The translations under genes and the position numbers were made by a program. From NCBI GenBank assembly GCA_910580155.1, contig CAJTWX010000004.1, forward strand, positions 1 to 41,101: a stretch of 41,101 nucleotides of DNA, written 5' to 3'. This document shows positions 8,214 to 17,051 of the stretch, one piece after another; the stretch's first letter is position 1, and each line of letters starts with the position of its first letter. Below the pieces are notes generated by a model. That model worked only from the letters and a program-made list of their open reading frames with translations, was not told the origin of the DNA and did not search any database. This DNA is from an uncultured Alphaproteobacteria bacterium (lineage in GTDB: Bacteria; Pseudomonadota; Alphaproteobacteria; RF32; CAG-239).

Positions 8214-8331
8214 GTCATTGCGAGGAACGGAGTGACGTGGCAATCTTTGGAGAGTATGGAAAAATAAGGAATGCTATCGCATAGATGTGGATTGCTTCAG
8301 TTGCTACCTTACGGTGCACTTCGCAATGACT
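8214..8331. repeat. Repeat family B, complete palindromic element
   Basis: A 118-base element between prfB and the HxlR gene. It opens with GTCATTGCGAGGAACGGAGT and closes with GCACTTCGCAATGAC; inner GTGGCAATC and GGATTGCTTC segments are also inverted. Translated, its left arm gives the SHCEERS/DVAI-type peptide seen in repeat-derived protein segments. Confidence 0.85.
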
Positions 8332-8395
8332 ACAAAGGAGAGGGGAACTGCCAGCAGCAGCTGCAATAACATTACACCGTTTCTTAATCTAAAAC

Positions 8396-8788
8396 TTAAA
8401 AATTCTCTTTTAACTGATTGAATTTATTTTCTAATGTCGTTTTGCTTTGTTCGATGGTGTCGTTGATGTTGGAGAGAAGCGTTTGGCGATATTCTTCTGC
8501 CCAGACGACCATTGAGTCTATGACAGGTTTTAAATTATAGCCGATGTTGGTCAGCGTGTAGTCAACTCTGGGAGGAATTTGGGCGTAAACGTGGCGGATT
8601 AAAATGCCGTTTTCTTCAAGCATACGCAGGTTTGCCGTCAGCACTTTCTGGGTGATATCTCCCAGTTCTTTGCGGAGCTCGCCAAAGCGTTTGGTGCCAT
8701 CCATCAGGCACTCGATAATCTGCACTTTCCAGCGGTCTCCAAGCATTTTGATAGTAGTTTCGGCTAAAGATTTGGGCGTGTGCTGCAT
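8396..8788 (-). CDS. HxlR-family winged-helix transcriptional regulator
   Basis: A 130-residue protein with the HxlR arrangement: the MLGDRWKVQIIECL helix (about 15-28), the recognition region FGELRKELGDITQKVLTANLRMLEENGILIR (about 35-65) and the PPRVDYTLTNIGYNL wing (about 72-86). The N-terminal Cys found in redox-sensing members is absent, so the signal is unknown. The C-terminus adds a helical, charged tail. AGGAG lies six bases before the ATG, and a promoter with a 17-base spacer lies 31 bases further upstream. It stands alone between repeats, and no target gene is evident. HxlR proteins usually act on nearby or divergent genes. Here the divergent gene is the PilM-like gene. Confidence 0.88.
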   Translation of the reverse strand: MQHTPKSLAETTIKMLGDRWKVQIIECLMDGTKRFGELRKELGDITQKVLTANLRMLEENGILIRHVYAQIPPRVDYTLTNIGYNLKPVIDSMVVWAEEYRQTLLSNINDTIEQSKTTLENKFNQLKENF

Positions 8789-8818
8789 TGTCTGCTCCTT
8801 TTTTGTTTTACTCCTGAT

Positions 8819-8847
8819 AATATAGGCGGTTGTTTTGTTTTTGGCAA
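8819..8847 (-). promoter_or_regulatory. Sigma70 promoter for the HxlR regulator
   Basis: On the minus strand TTGCCA (8847-8842), a 17-base spacer and TATATT (8824-8819) lie 30 bases upstream of the start codon. Confidence 0.65.
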
Positions 8848-8897
8848 GGAGAAAGGGCGGGGTGTGGATTATTTGGAGGGGCTTTGGCTGCAGGATA

Positions 8898-8926
8898 TCC
8901 CTTGACGGCTGAGGGCAGCCGAGGGA
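8898..8926. other. Short inverted repeat in the divergent HxlR/PilM-like intergenic region
   Basis: CGGCTG (8906-8911) and CAGCCG (8916-8921) form a six-base stem with a four-base loop. Outer TCCCT/AGGGA (8898-8902, 8922-8926) can extend it past a three-base bulge. It may be an operator or a structured leader. No T tract follows, so a terminator is unlikely. Confidence 0.4.
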
Positions 8927-9012
8927 CGAGGTTTAAATGCAGGGGAGAAAAATATAGCTTAAAAGACAGGTTGAAAACGTAATTTATCTGGGGGTAAAAA
9001 GGAGGATTTTTA

Positions 9013-9041
9013 TTGATTTTTAATAAAAAATAGTGTATACT
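9013..9041 (+). promoter_or_regulatory. Sigma70 promoter of the PilM-like/PilV-like unit
   Basis: TTGATT (9013-9018), a 17-base spacer and TATACT (9036-9041). It overlaps the in-frame GTG at 9033, which therefore cannot be the start of the following gene. Confidence 0.65.
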
Positions 9042-9074
9042 TTCCGCATATATGTATGTGACCGGAGTGTTTTT

Positions 9075-9962
9075 ATGTATTTGTTAATGCTGCTTGCGAC
9101 GTATATGTCGGCTATTTACGGGTATAATTTATCGATACGCCCTGATTATGATCGGGATGTGGCGCATAAAAAAGCCGCGGCAGTTGTTTACAAATTTATT
9201 TATCAACACAATGCAGCCAAAAAAATCGTTTTAGCCGTTCAAAGAGAAGAATACACCGCGACAATTCCGTGGGTGCAGCCTGATGATTTGGTTTATGCGA
9301 AGGATTCAAATGAAGCAAATGAAAAAAATTTGGTCTTATCGTATAAACAGGCGGATGATATAAGGGATTTTCCATTGCGGAAAAAAGGACGCTTAGGGGA
9401 AGATATTACTGATGGAAGAAATGTGTTGGATCCTGGGCGGCTGCTTTATGAAAAAGATATGATGGTCAGCAAGGTGTTGTGTCCGGATAAGGAAATTGAC
9501 GAAGATACGGTTCAGCCCGTTTGCACATCGCCGACAACGCCCGAGGGGGCGGTGACAGGGTCGTGTTGCGGTGTAGGAGGGGCTGCTTATGTTATTTCTT
9601 ACAGAAAGCTTGATGCGCGCTGGCTGAACCGGTTGACAAATGCGGTCAGTTCTGACTTTATGTGGATTTTTGCTACTCAGGACTACCGAAACAATGTGGG
9701 GGTTATTACTTGGAGCGAAAAAAGCAAAGCTTGGGAATTTGTCGGCAAAATCAATCTGGTGGCGGTTTATCGCAAAGACAGGGAGAAGTTTTTGCAGGAG
9801 AATCAGGGAGCACTTGATATTATGTATCCGTGGACGCAGATGAACCGGACATTGTGGACAATGCCTAATAAGGTATTTAAAAAAGATTTCTTTACAAATG
9901 CGGCCGGAACGGACAAAGATTTTTGCAAACACGGATGCGTGCTTAAGATTGATACAATTTAA
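9075..9962 (+). CDS. PilM-like membrane-anchored pilus accessory protein (tentative)
   Basis: A 295-residue protein with an N-terminal hydrophobic anchor (MYLLMLLATYMSAIYGYN) followed by an amphipathic helix (YDRDVAHKKAAAVVYKFIYQHNAA) and a mainly polar domain with several Cys, including GSCCGVGG (about 178-185). The anchor-helix start and HNAA segment recall the PilM proteins of IncI-type thin pili, but the match is by eye and weak. The ATG at 9075 is chosen because GGAG lies seven bases upstream and because the earlier GTG lies inside the promoter. The gene ends 26 bases before the giant prepilin-like gene and shares its promoter, so a joint surface structure is likely. It could equally be a minor-pilin-like subunit. 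Confidence 0.6.
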   Translation: MYLLMLLATYMSAIYGYNLSIRPDYDRDVAHKKAAAVVYKFIYQHNAAKKIVLAVQREEYTATIPWVQPDDLVYAKDSNEANEKNLVLSYKQADDIRDFPLRKKGRLGEDITDGRNVLDPGRLLYEKDMMVSKVLCPDKEIDEDTVQPVCTSPTTPEGAVTGSCCGVGGAAYVISYRKLDARWLNRLTNAVSSDFMWIFATQDYRNNVGVITWSEKSKAWEFVGKINLVAVYRKDREKFLQENQGALDIMYPWTQMNRTLWTMPNKVFKKDFFTNAAGTDKDFCKHGCVLKIDTI

Positions 9963-9988
9963 GGTGCTGAAAGATAAGGAGAACGGAT

Positions 9989-12900
9989 ATGTTTTTTAGA
10001 AAAAGTAAAGAAAAATCAGAACAGCGGGGCACGCTTATGGTGGAAGCGATTGCCATGCTCGGGCTGATTGCGATTGTAACGCCGACTCTTTATAAAAAAT
10101 CTGCAGAACGGCTGCAGGAAATTCAGGATATTAACATTGCTTCGCAGGCTCGGACGATGAGTCAGGTTATTGAGTCTTTTGTGCGTAACCACTCGACTGC
10201 GTTTCGTGATTTTGACAGTTCGGGGACGGTGGTTGTTGAGCTTTGTAAAGAAAGCAGCTGTGCAGGGCAGAGTGACCATTTGGATCAGTATTTGAAATTT
10301 GGTTATTCCAGCGCTATTCCGCACGGATTTATGCCTGATGAAATCAAAAATTACGGCGAGCCGCGCGTTTTTGCCGTGGCGGAAGATGGTAATGTCGTCT
10401 TTTATATTGTGTATCCGAAAGTTAATGATATCGGCAAGAAAAGAACCGCGCGTCTGGCTTCGCTTATCGGGGCAAACGGCGGTTTTGTGCAGACGGCCTC
10501 AACCCAAGTGCTGGGAACAGGCGGGGCGTGGGAGTTAGACAGCTCGATGATTAACGAATTCAAACTGCCGAAAGAGCTTTTGACGGAAAACTCGCTGGTG
10601 TTGACTAATAATGAGCCTATTACGACCAAGATGGACGATACGGACATCTTTTTGTATCGTGTGCCGCCGACAACATTGGATGAGTTTTATCATAATACGA
10701 TGGTATCGGATTTGTATTTGGGCGGCAACGGTGCGGGCGCTTCTTCCAGATATGAAAATGATGCTAAAGACTACTATTCTATTTTTAACGTCCGGAAAAT
10801 GACGCTGAATACCAGATGTTCGGCGCAATATATTTATGACAGCAGTATGAGCGATTCGGCGTATTGTGACCCTGATGTGGCGGATTTGTATGTCGGCAAG
10901 CCGTTTGGCAAGCTGCGCGAAGACCCTGTGAAGTCCGAGAACGTCGGCGGTGCATCAAGCGGAAAGAAAAACTATGAGGCTAACACCGGTGCGGCGTGGA
11001 TTTACGGTAACTTTGCGGCGCTGAGTGACCGCTTTAAGGTGTTTAACACTGCCTATGACAACACATCGGTAACGTATGACCGCAAAGGGTTTGATGTGAT
11101 GCAGTTTTCACGTTTGGACAGCAGTGTTGATGTGTGGGACGGAAATGAGGATGATCAGCAGCTTGCGGTTTTATCTGCCAGCAATGAAGAAAACAGCGCA
11201 TACGTTTCGATGATGAACGGGTTGGTGCGCGTGGTTGAGCAGCTTGACGGACCGGCGGGTTCTCCATCTGCCTTTTTGGTGGGGGGCAGCAGCTGGGCCA
11301 GCAGCGGCAGCGGGCATTTGATTGCGGCTTATAATGATGCGGGCGGCGTTGTGCATATTAACAGCCTGCATAACAGCGACGGCATTACCCGTATTAACGA
11401 CTATGGCGGAACAGTATATATTAACGGCGGGGATTCTACCGTGGCCGACGAACGCGCAGATACCTATATCAACCAAGGCGGCGGCAACCTGTTTGCTGGC
11501 AAAGACGGTGACTGGATTAATGCCGGCGGTATTGGCGACAGTACGCACGTTGATATTTTGCGGGCCGGTTCTTCGGGAACGGGCGGCAATGTGCGGCGTT
11601 TTTCGGTTGGCGGCGAAAAGTTTAATAACCATATGATATATGCCGACAGTTCGGTAACCTCTTTGCGCGATGGCGCGATTCGGGCATATACGGCCAATGC
11701 GATTTTTGACAATGTCGGCGGAACGGGCGTGTTAGGGGCGACCGGTTATGGCGGGCCGTCGGATACGACGGACACGATTATGAATAATGGTGCCGTTGTG
11801 GCGGCCAGATATACGGATATTTTAGGGGCTACGTATATCGGGTATAAATCAAAAATGAATGCCAACTTCTCAACCGGTACGGGCGAGAGCGACTTTGTGC
11901 GCGATAACTGGGCGTTGGGTGTTGCCGGTTCGGCCTGGGTAGATGAATTGCTGTTTGCCAATGACGCGTGGTTTAACAAATCCGGCTTTAAAGAACTGCA
12001 CGCCGGTTTCAGCACTTATGCCGAATATCAGAAATCACCACGTAAAGGGTGGCTTAATGCATACGATGACGGCGTTGTCATCAACAACCGCAGACAGGCT
12101 AATGACAACAGTACCGGCGTGGGTGGCGTTCACGCGGATTATACCAGATTTTTTGCCGACGAAGACCGCGTCTATATGGGCGATTCGTTAGGGGCGATGG
12201 CGCATTTGGAAGACGGCGTTGCCAAGTTCGGCTATACTGACAGGTATTCAAGCGGGCTGCCGGATCCGATAAACTTTGTCGGGGCAGATTCGACCAGAGC
12301 ATTTGTGGAAGGTGATAAATTAGTCGAGCTTTATACCTCGAGCGACGTTATCGGTAGTTCGGATGCCGTGGATATTCAGAAAGGGGCTATGCTGTTTAAG
12401 GGACATTCGTGGGAAAACAATGCCCGCGCGACACATAGTTATGACAGAAACGAGATAGAGGCGCACGCCGGACGGTTTACGCTGCAGACGGCAAAGGTTG
12501 TTGGCGTGGATGAAGACGGCAACAAAATTGAGGGTATTGGCCCAGATGCGTCTATGCTTTATGCGGACGGGGAACAAATCCGGACACGGTTTGTCGACTT
12601 TAAGGTGCAGAGCAACTCGTCTGAAAATATTTTGCACGTTCGTCCGAATATGGATGCGTCTTCTGCTTCTGACAGTGCCAACGTGACGGTGAACGGCTCG
12701 TTCTATGTGACCGGAAATGATGTGATTCATACGGCAACGTATAATGATGATACAAAATCCGGTAGAAACGGTAATCCGCACGCAACGTTTGAAATTGACC
12801 CGCAGTTTGTCCGCGTGATGGCGCGCAAAGGGGCTACGTCCAGTTCGTTTATTGAGCAGGACGGCAATACGCTGGCAATGTTTGAAGTTAATTCATATGA

Positions 12901-14290
12901 TATTGACGGTACATCCTCAAGGGCGGCAAATGCCGGTGAAGACCCGACCAGACGGGCGTCGGTTTATGTTCGCCGCGGTGCGATTGAACTTGAGGAAAGC
13001 ACTGAAGGGAATTCGTCTGCTGCCGATGAGGGATATGGCTATATCAAGGCGAACCGTTTGGTTTCGAATGTGGGCGGGCTGAGCATTCCTAATGCGCCGG
13101 GGTCTTCTTTGTCAACAACCAACCATTATGACCAGTATATGGTTAATCCGGCGTATACTTCGGTGATGCACGATATTAAGCTTACAACCCGCGGCGGCGC
13201 GCGTTTGAGCGATATTTTGCCGGACTATGTGCTCAAGGGCGTATATAACGTTTCAAATGACTTTGTTGAAGGCGGACGAAACCAAAACGACCAGTTATGT
13301 TGGAGCTCCGGCAGAACGAGTAATTGTAAAAACGAAAAAATTGCTTGGGCGGATTCGTATGTCGGGCGGTTGCCATACGCTATTTGTCCTCCGGGATATA
13401 AAAATCTGGCAACGATTATACCGACATCTTTCCAGATGGCGCAAGCCGGTGATATGGTTAAATCCACAGCTTACGGCGGGGGCAGCAAAGGGCGCGATAA
13501 AGCGTATGTTATCAATCCGGCCGGTTCACGTCAGGCAAATATTCTCTCTGTTGCCAAAACCACCGGCGAGATAGCGTATCCGAACTTGGTTAAGAGCGTG
13601 TCTTTAGAGGTTAACAAAGCATATGACAGTGATAAAACGCACGATGTGGCGGATTTGTATTTGAAACGCACGGAAGGGTGGTTCTTCGGGTATGATGCGC
13701 TGCGCAAAAACGATACGGACCCGACGGCGGATACGGAATCCCGTCTTGAGGTTGTGGGGGCTGATGCCAGCAATCCGGAGAAACGCAGTGCTTATAAATA
13801 TTTTCCGGGGATGGATACGGCAAACCGGACGACCGGTTTTGTGCCTGAGCCGCTGTATTTCCAGCAGAATACATTTCTGAAAACGTCGCTTGATCCGCAG
13901 AGCTTTGATGTTGGCGGCTGGGACGCAAGAATGGGATTTATTTATGATATGCAGCAATACACCGGCTATGATGATTCCGGATTGGGCAATGCAGGTATTA
14001 AGTCGCAGAATACGGACGGGGATGATAACGAAAGTTCGACGATTCCTTTTGACCAGCCCGGTACCTGGGTGTGGAATTTGTTCCCTGTGCCGACAAATAC
14101 AATTGAGGGGCACGCCACCGTTTACTGTTATTTTGACAGAAATGAGTTTAATAAGCACGGCTGGGGAGATTTGGTTGATAATATTGACCAGCTGAACGAT
14201 TATCGTAATCCGAAGAAGGATGGAGCCAAAGACGCTAATTACAAAACCCGCTTGAATGACCCGAGTTTGAAATATAACGACCCGTGGTAA
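9989..14290 (+). CDS. Giant PilV-like prepilin protein, probable surface adhesin
   Basis: A 1433-residue protein starting with a prepilin signal: basic leader, then G14 with cleavage before TLMVE and Glu at +5, then a hydrophobic helix (about 20-32) and the alpha-helical start typical of type IV pilins. Such proteins are cut by a prepilin peptidase. The central part (about 220-1060) is rich in Gly, Asn, Asp, Ser and Tyr, with many short beta-strand-like blocks (IDDGV/INDYGGT/INGGDST), suggesting a beta-helical stalk. The C-terminal part has Cys pairs, including CWSSGRTSNC and AICPPGYKN (about 1104-1135), reminiscent of PilV tip adhesins. Most pilins are 150-500 residues, so this is exceptionally large. 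AAGGAG seven bases upstream fixes the start. No shufflon repeats were seen. Pilus role is inferred. Confidence 0.75.
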   Translation: MFFRKSKEKSEQRGTLMVEAIAMLGLIAIVTPTLYKKSAERLQEIQDINIASQARTMSQVIESFVRNHSTAFRDFDSSGTVVVELCKESSCAGQSDHLDQYLKFGYSSAIPHGFMPDEIKNYGEPRVFAVAEDGNVVFYIVYPKVNDIGKKRTARLASLIGANGGFVQTASTQVLGTGGAWELDSSMINEFKLPKELLTENSLVLTNNEPITTKMDDTDIFLYRVPPTTLDEFYHNTMVSDLYLGGNGAGASSRYENDAKDYYSIFNVRKMTLNTRCSAQYIYDSSMSDSAYCDPDVADLYVGKPFGKLREDPVKSENVGGASSGKKNYEANTGAAWIYGNFAALSDRFKVFNTAYDNTSVTYDRKGFDVMQFSRLDSSVDVWDGNEDDQQLAVLSASNEENSAYVSMMNGLVRVVEQLDGPAGSPSAFLVGGSSWASSGSGHLIAAYNDAGGVVHINSLHNSDGITRINDYGGTVYINGGDSTVADERADTYINQGGGNLFAGKDGDWINAGGIGDSTHVDILRAGSSGTGGNVRRFSVGGEKFNNHMIYADSSVTSLRDGAIRAYTANAIFDNVGGTGVLGATGYGGPSDTTDTIMNNGAVVAARYTDILGATYIGYKSKMNANFSTGTGESDFVRDNWALGVAGSAWVDELLFANDAWFNKSGFKELHAGFSTYAEYQKSPRKGWLNAYDDGVVINNRRQANDNSTGVGGVHADYTRFFADEDRVYMGDSLGAMAHLEDGVAKFGYTDRYSSGLPDPINFVGADSTRAFVEGDKLVELYTSSDVIGSSDAVDIQKGAMLFKGHSWENNARATHSYDRNEIEAHAGRFTLQTAKVVGVDEDGNKIEGIGPDASMLYADGEQIRTRFVDFKVQSNSSENILHVRPNMDASSASDSANVTVNGSFYVTGNDVIHTATYNDDTKSGRNGNPHATFEIDPQFVRVMARKGATSSSFIEQDGNTLAMFEVNSYDIDGTSSRAANAGEDPTRRASVYVRRGAIELEESTEGNSSAADEGYGYIKANRLVSNVGGLSIPNAPGSSLSTTNHYDQYMVNPAYTSVMHDIKLTTRGGARLSDILPDYVLKGVYNVSNDFVEGGRNQNDQLCWSSGRTSNCKNEKIAWADSYVGRLPYAICPPGYKNLATIIPTSFQMAQAGDMVKSTAYGGGSKGRDKAYVINPAGSRQANILSVAKTTGEIAYPNLVKSVSLEVNKAYDSDKTHDVADLYLKRTEGWFFGYDALRKNDTDPTADTESRLEVVGADASNPEKRSAYKYFPGMDTANRTTGFVPEPLYFQQNTFLKTSLDPQSFDVGGWDARMGFIYDMQQYTGYDDSGLGNAGIKSQNTDGDDNESSTIPFDQPGTWVWNLFPVPTNTIEGHATVYCYFDRNEFNKHGWGDLVDNIDQLNDYRNPKKDGAKDANYKTRLNDPSLKYNDPW

Positions 14291-14306
14291 TTGGAGTTAT
14301 TGTTTT

Positions 14307-14339
14307 CCTCCTCTCTCTTCCCCTCTCAGGGAGAGGAGG
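14307..14339. other. Stem-loop after the giant pilin gene
   Basis: CCTCCTCTC (14307-14315) pairs perfectly with GAGAGGAGG (14331-14339) around a 15-base loop. No T run follows, so it may be an RNA-stabilising hairpin or an intergenic repeat. Similar CCTCC/GGAGG hairpins occur at 34411 and inside dnaG (17846-17876). Confidence 0.6.
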
Positions 14340-14379
14340 GGGATAGACAATTTTGCCGATAAAAAATAGCAAATAATAC

Positions 14380-14408
14380 TTGACAAACCTTGTGGGAAAG
14401 ATTATCTC
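14380..14408 (+). promoter_or_regulatory. Sigma70 promoter for rpoD
   Basis: A consensus TTGACA (14380-14385), a 17-base spacer and TATCTC (14403-14408) lie 69 bases upstream of the rpoD ATG. Confidence 0.65.
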
Positions 14409-14477
14409 TATTAGCGTTTGCAAACCTATTTTTTATGATGGCGCTTTTGGCGCATAAAATCGATTTTAAGGAACGAA

Positions 14478-16544
14478 ATGTCTGATATAGATAAAGAAGA
14501 ATACCAAAGCTCTGATGCTCCGCTGTTGGATTCATTCGGCGGTGCCCTCAAGAAACTGATTGCCAAGGGCAAAGAACAGGGTTATATCACGATTGAAGAA
14601 TTAAATCAGGCGCTGCCTTCCGAAAAGGAAACCTCGGACCAGATTGAGGATATTATGGCGGCAATTTCCGATATGGAAATCAGCATTATCTCGGCGGATG
14701 AAACCGAAGATTATGAAGATGAAGAACACGAATCGGAAGAAACTGCCGCTGACGAGATGATGGACGATGACGAGCAGGGCGGTAACTTTGACGGCAAAGA
14801 ATTGATGCGCTCGGATGATCCGGTCAGGATGTATCTTAAAGAGATGGGTACGGTTGAGCTGCTTTCGCGCGAGGGCGAGATTGCAATTGCCAAACGTATT
14901 GAGGCCGGAAAAACGGTGATGATTGGCGGATTGTGCGAAAACCCGATGACTTTAAAGGCTATCTCGAAATGGCGCGATGAATTGGTTGAAGGTACAATGC
15001 AGCTGCGTAATATTATCGACCTTGAGATGATGTATGGTGTGGATGCGGCCGCGATTGTTTATGATGACGAAACGGCGCCGGTGGATGATTTGGCAGATGT
15101 CGAGAAAGATCTGGCCGAGAAAAACCTTGACGAGATTGATGACGATTTGGAGACAGACATTGAGTTTGACGGGGCTGTTGATGACGAACCCGAAGATGAT
15201 ATGGAAAACGAAGACAGTTTATCAGACGAAGAGGGCAGCGAGCTTGATGACGAAGATGAAGACGGCAGTCACGTTGCAACTTCTATCAGTGCAATGGAAG
15301 CGGCCTTGTTTGAGCCGGTTTTGGATATTTTGAACAAAATCTCGAGCTATTATGACGAATTGAGCCGTATTCAGGCACAGCGTATGAAGTCGATTTTGGC
15401 CGGACGCAAACCGCAGACGTCTTTAGAAAAGAAATATATTAACATCAAAAAAGAACTGATTGAGCTGATGAGTTCGATTCACCTGAATTCGGCTCGCGTT
15501 GAAGAATTGGTGGAACAGCTTAACGAACTGAACCGCCGTTTGATGGGCGTTGAGGGCAAGTTAATGCGGTTGGCGCTGGGCTGTCGCGTGAAACGTGAGG
15601 AATTTCTTGAGGTTTATCAGCATTCTGAGCTTGACCCGCACTGGATTGAAAAGCTTGAGGCGATGAAAGACAAGCACTGGAGTCGCTTTGTGACCGAAAA
15701 CCGAGATGAAATTGTTGACCTTCGTAACCAACTGACGGAAATGAGCCGCGAGTGCGGATTGCCGATTGCCGAATACCGCAAAATGGTGGATACCATCAAG
15801 CGCGGCGAGCGCGAGGCGGAACGTGCGAAAAAAGAAATGATTGAGGCAAATCTGCGTCTGGTTATTTCGATTTCCAAAAAATATACCAACCGCGGTATGC
15901 AATTCCTTGACCTTATTCAGGAGGGGAATATCGGCTTGATGAAGGCGGTTGATAAGTTTGAATATCGCCGCGGCTATAAATTTTCGACCTATGCGACTTG
16001 GTGGATTCGTCAGGCGATTACCCGTTCGATTGCCGATCAGGCGCGGACTATCCGTATTCCGGTGCATATGATTGAAACAATTAACAAACTTGTGCGTACC
16101 TCCCGCCAGATGATGCTGGAGATGGGGCGCGAGCCGATACCGGAGGAGCTGGCAAAGCGTTTGTCTATGCCGGTGGATAAAATCCGCAAGGTGATGAAAA
16201 TTGCCAAAGAGCCGGTGAGCCTTGAGGCGCCGGTAGGGGATGAAGAAGATTCTTCTCTGGGTGATTTTATTGCCGATGAGAATGCGTTGCAGCCGATTGA
16301 TTCTGCTGTGCATTCCAATCTGAAGGAAACTTGCACACGTATTCTTTCTTCCTTAACGCCGCGTGAAGAACGCGTGCTGCGTATGCGTTTCGGTATCGGG
16401 ATGAACACCGACCATACACTGGAGGAAGTCGGCCAGCAATTTAACGTGACGCGTGAGCGTATTCGTCAGATTGAGGCGAAAGCCTTACGCAAGCTCAAAC
16501 ATCCGAGCAGGAGTAAGCGTTTGCGTTCATTCCTCGACCAATAA
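14478..16544 (+). CDS. rpoD: RNA polymerase primary sigma factor (sigma70)
   Basis: Directs RNA polymerase to housekeeping promoters. The 688 residues show region 1.1 (LKKLIAKGKEQGYITIEEL), region 1.2 (DPVRMYLKEMG, near 114), a very acidic non-conserved insert (about 195-265), regions 2.1-2.4 (about 455-531, including YKFSTYATWWIRQAI) and region 4.2 with the helix-turn-helix (TLEEVGQQFNVTRERIRQIEAKALRKLKHP, about 645-675). Length suits an alphaproteobacterial RpoD. In most relatives rpoD follows dnaG on the same strand. Here it converges on dnaG, separated by 500 bases of repeats. The stop codon lies inside the left arm of a large hairpin. Confidence 0.97.
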   Translation: MSDIDKEEYQSSDAPLLDSFGGALKKLIAKGKEQGYITIEELNQALPSEKETSDQIEDIMAAISDMEISIISADETEDYEDEEHESEETAADEMMDDDEQGGNFDGKELMRSDDPVRMYLKEMGTVELLSREGEIAIAKRIEAGKTVMIGGLCENPMTLKAISKWRDELVEGTMQLRNIIDLEMMYGVDAAAIVYDDETAPVDDLADVEKDLAEKNLDEIDDDLETDIEFDGAVDDEPEDDMENEDSLSDEEGSELDDEDEDGSHVATSISAMEAALFEPVLDILNKISSYYDELSRIQAQRMKSILAGRKPQTSLEKKYINIKKELIELMSSIHLNSARVEELVEQLNELNRRLMGVEGKLMRLALGCRVKREEFLEVYQHSELDPHWIEKLEAMKDKHWSRFVTENRDEIVDLRNQLTEMSRECGLPIAEYRKMVDTIKRGEREAERAKKEMIEANLRLVISISKKYTNRGMQFLDLIQEGNIGLMKAVDKFEYRRGYKFSTYATWWIRQAITRSIADQARTIRIPVHMIETINKLVRTSRQMMLEMGREPIPEELAKRLSMPVDKIRKVMKIAKEPVSLEAPVGDEEDSSLGDFIADENALQPIDSAVHSNLKETCTRILSSLTPREERVLRMRFGIGMNTDHTLEEVGQQFNVTRERIRQIEAKALRKLKHPSRSKRLRSFLDQ

Positions 16545-16671
16545 AGGGGAAATTTTGAGCGTTTAGAGCGAATTCGCAAAGATCCAAAAAATTCACATAC
16601 TTCAATGTATGCTAAAATTTTTTGGACTTTGTGACTTCATCTCTATCCATCTCAAATTTTCCGCCTTTATT
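16540..16671. repeat. 131-base palindrome at the rpoD 3' end
   Basis: Nested inverted segments span the whole stretch: AATAAAGGGGAAATTTTGAG pairs with CTCAAATTTTCCGCCTTTAT. CAAAGATCCAAAAAATT pairs with AATTTTTTGGACTTTG. CATAC pairs with GTATG at the tip. The left arm covers the rpoD stop codon. It has the architecture of family C but a different sequence. It could act as a bidirectional transcription stop between convergent rpoD and dnaG. Confidence 0.8.
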
Positions 16672-16708
16672 ATCACGAACAGCGTTTGGAATTTTGCATT
16701 TTTTTTGA

Positions 16709-17040
16709 GTCATTGCGAGGAGCGGAGCGACGTGGCAATCTCATAAGAGTATGGGGGAATATGTGTGACTGCGCCACTTGCAACGCCCAACTTGTTGGGG
16801 GAACACGGGCTATGGCAGATAAAGAGGGGGCTCTTGCGGATTGAGATTGCCGCGGGCTAAAGCCCTCGCAGAGGGGGAGATTGCCGCGCTCATTTCATTC
16901 GCTCGCAATGACTCGCGATAAAAAAAGGTGCGCTCGCAATGACTCGCGATAAAAAAAGGTGCGCTCGCAATGACTCGCGAGGAGGGGGGGAGATGGACGT
17001 CTCGTAATGACTTGCGATATGAGGGAGGCTTACAATGTCT
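16709..17040. repeat. Repeat-filled rpoD/dnaG intergenic region (families B and D)
   Basis: No gene is seen here. The region holds a family B left arm (16709-16742, GTCATTGCGAGGAGCGGAGC...), a family D copy (16765-16835), GAGATTGCCGC segments and several CTCGCAATGACTCGCG right arms. It lies between the 3' ends of two convergent genes. Confidence 0.8.
16901..16980. repeat. 31-base tandem repeat derived from family B
   Basis: Units beginning GCTCGCAATGACTCGCGATA start at 16901 and 16932, and a partial third unit starts at 16963. The period is 31 bases, each unit ending in an A run plus GGTGC. Related 30-base units lie inside dnaG (17647-17785). Confidence 0.85.
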
Positions 17041-17051
17041 GTGGGAGAAAC

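Noticed and set aside
9033..9074. GTG start for the PilM-like gene
   Set aside because: It lies between the -35 and -10 boxes and has no ribosome site; the ATG at 9075 has GGAG at the right distance.
9989..14290. A shufflon at the 3' end of the PilV-like gene
   Set aside because: No inverted repeat set and no recombinase gene were seen; one continuous frame covers the C-terminus.
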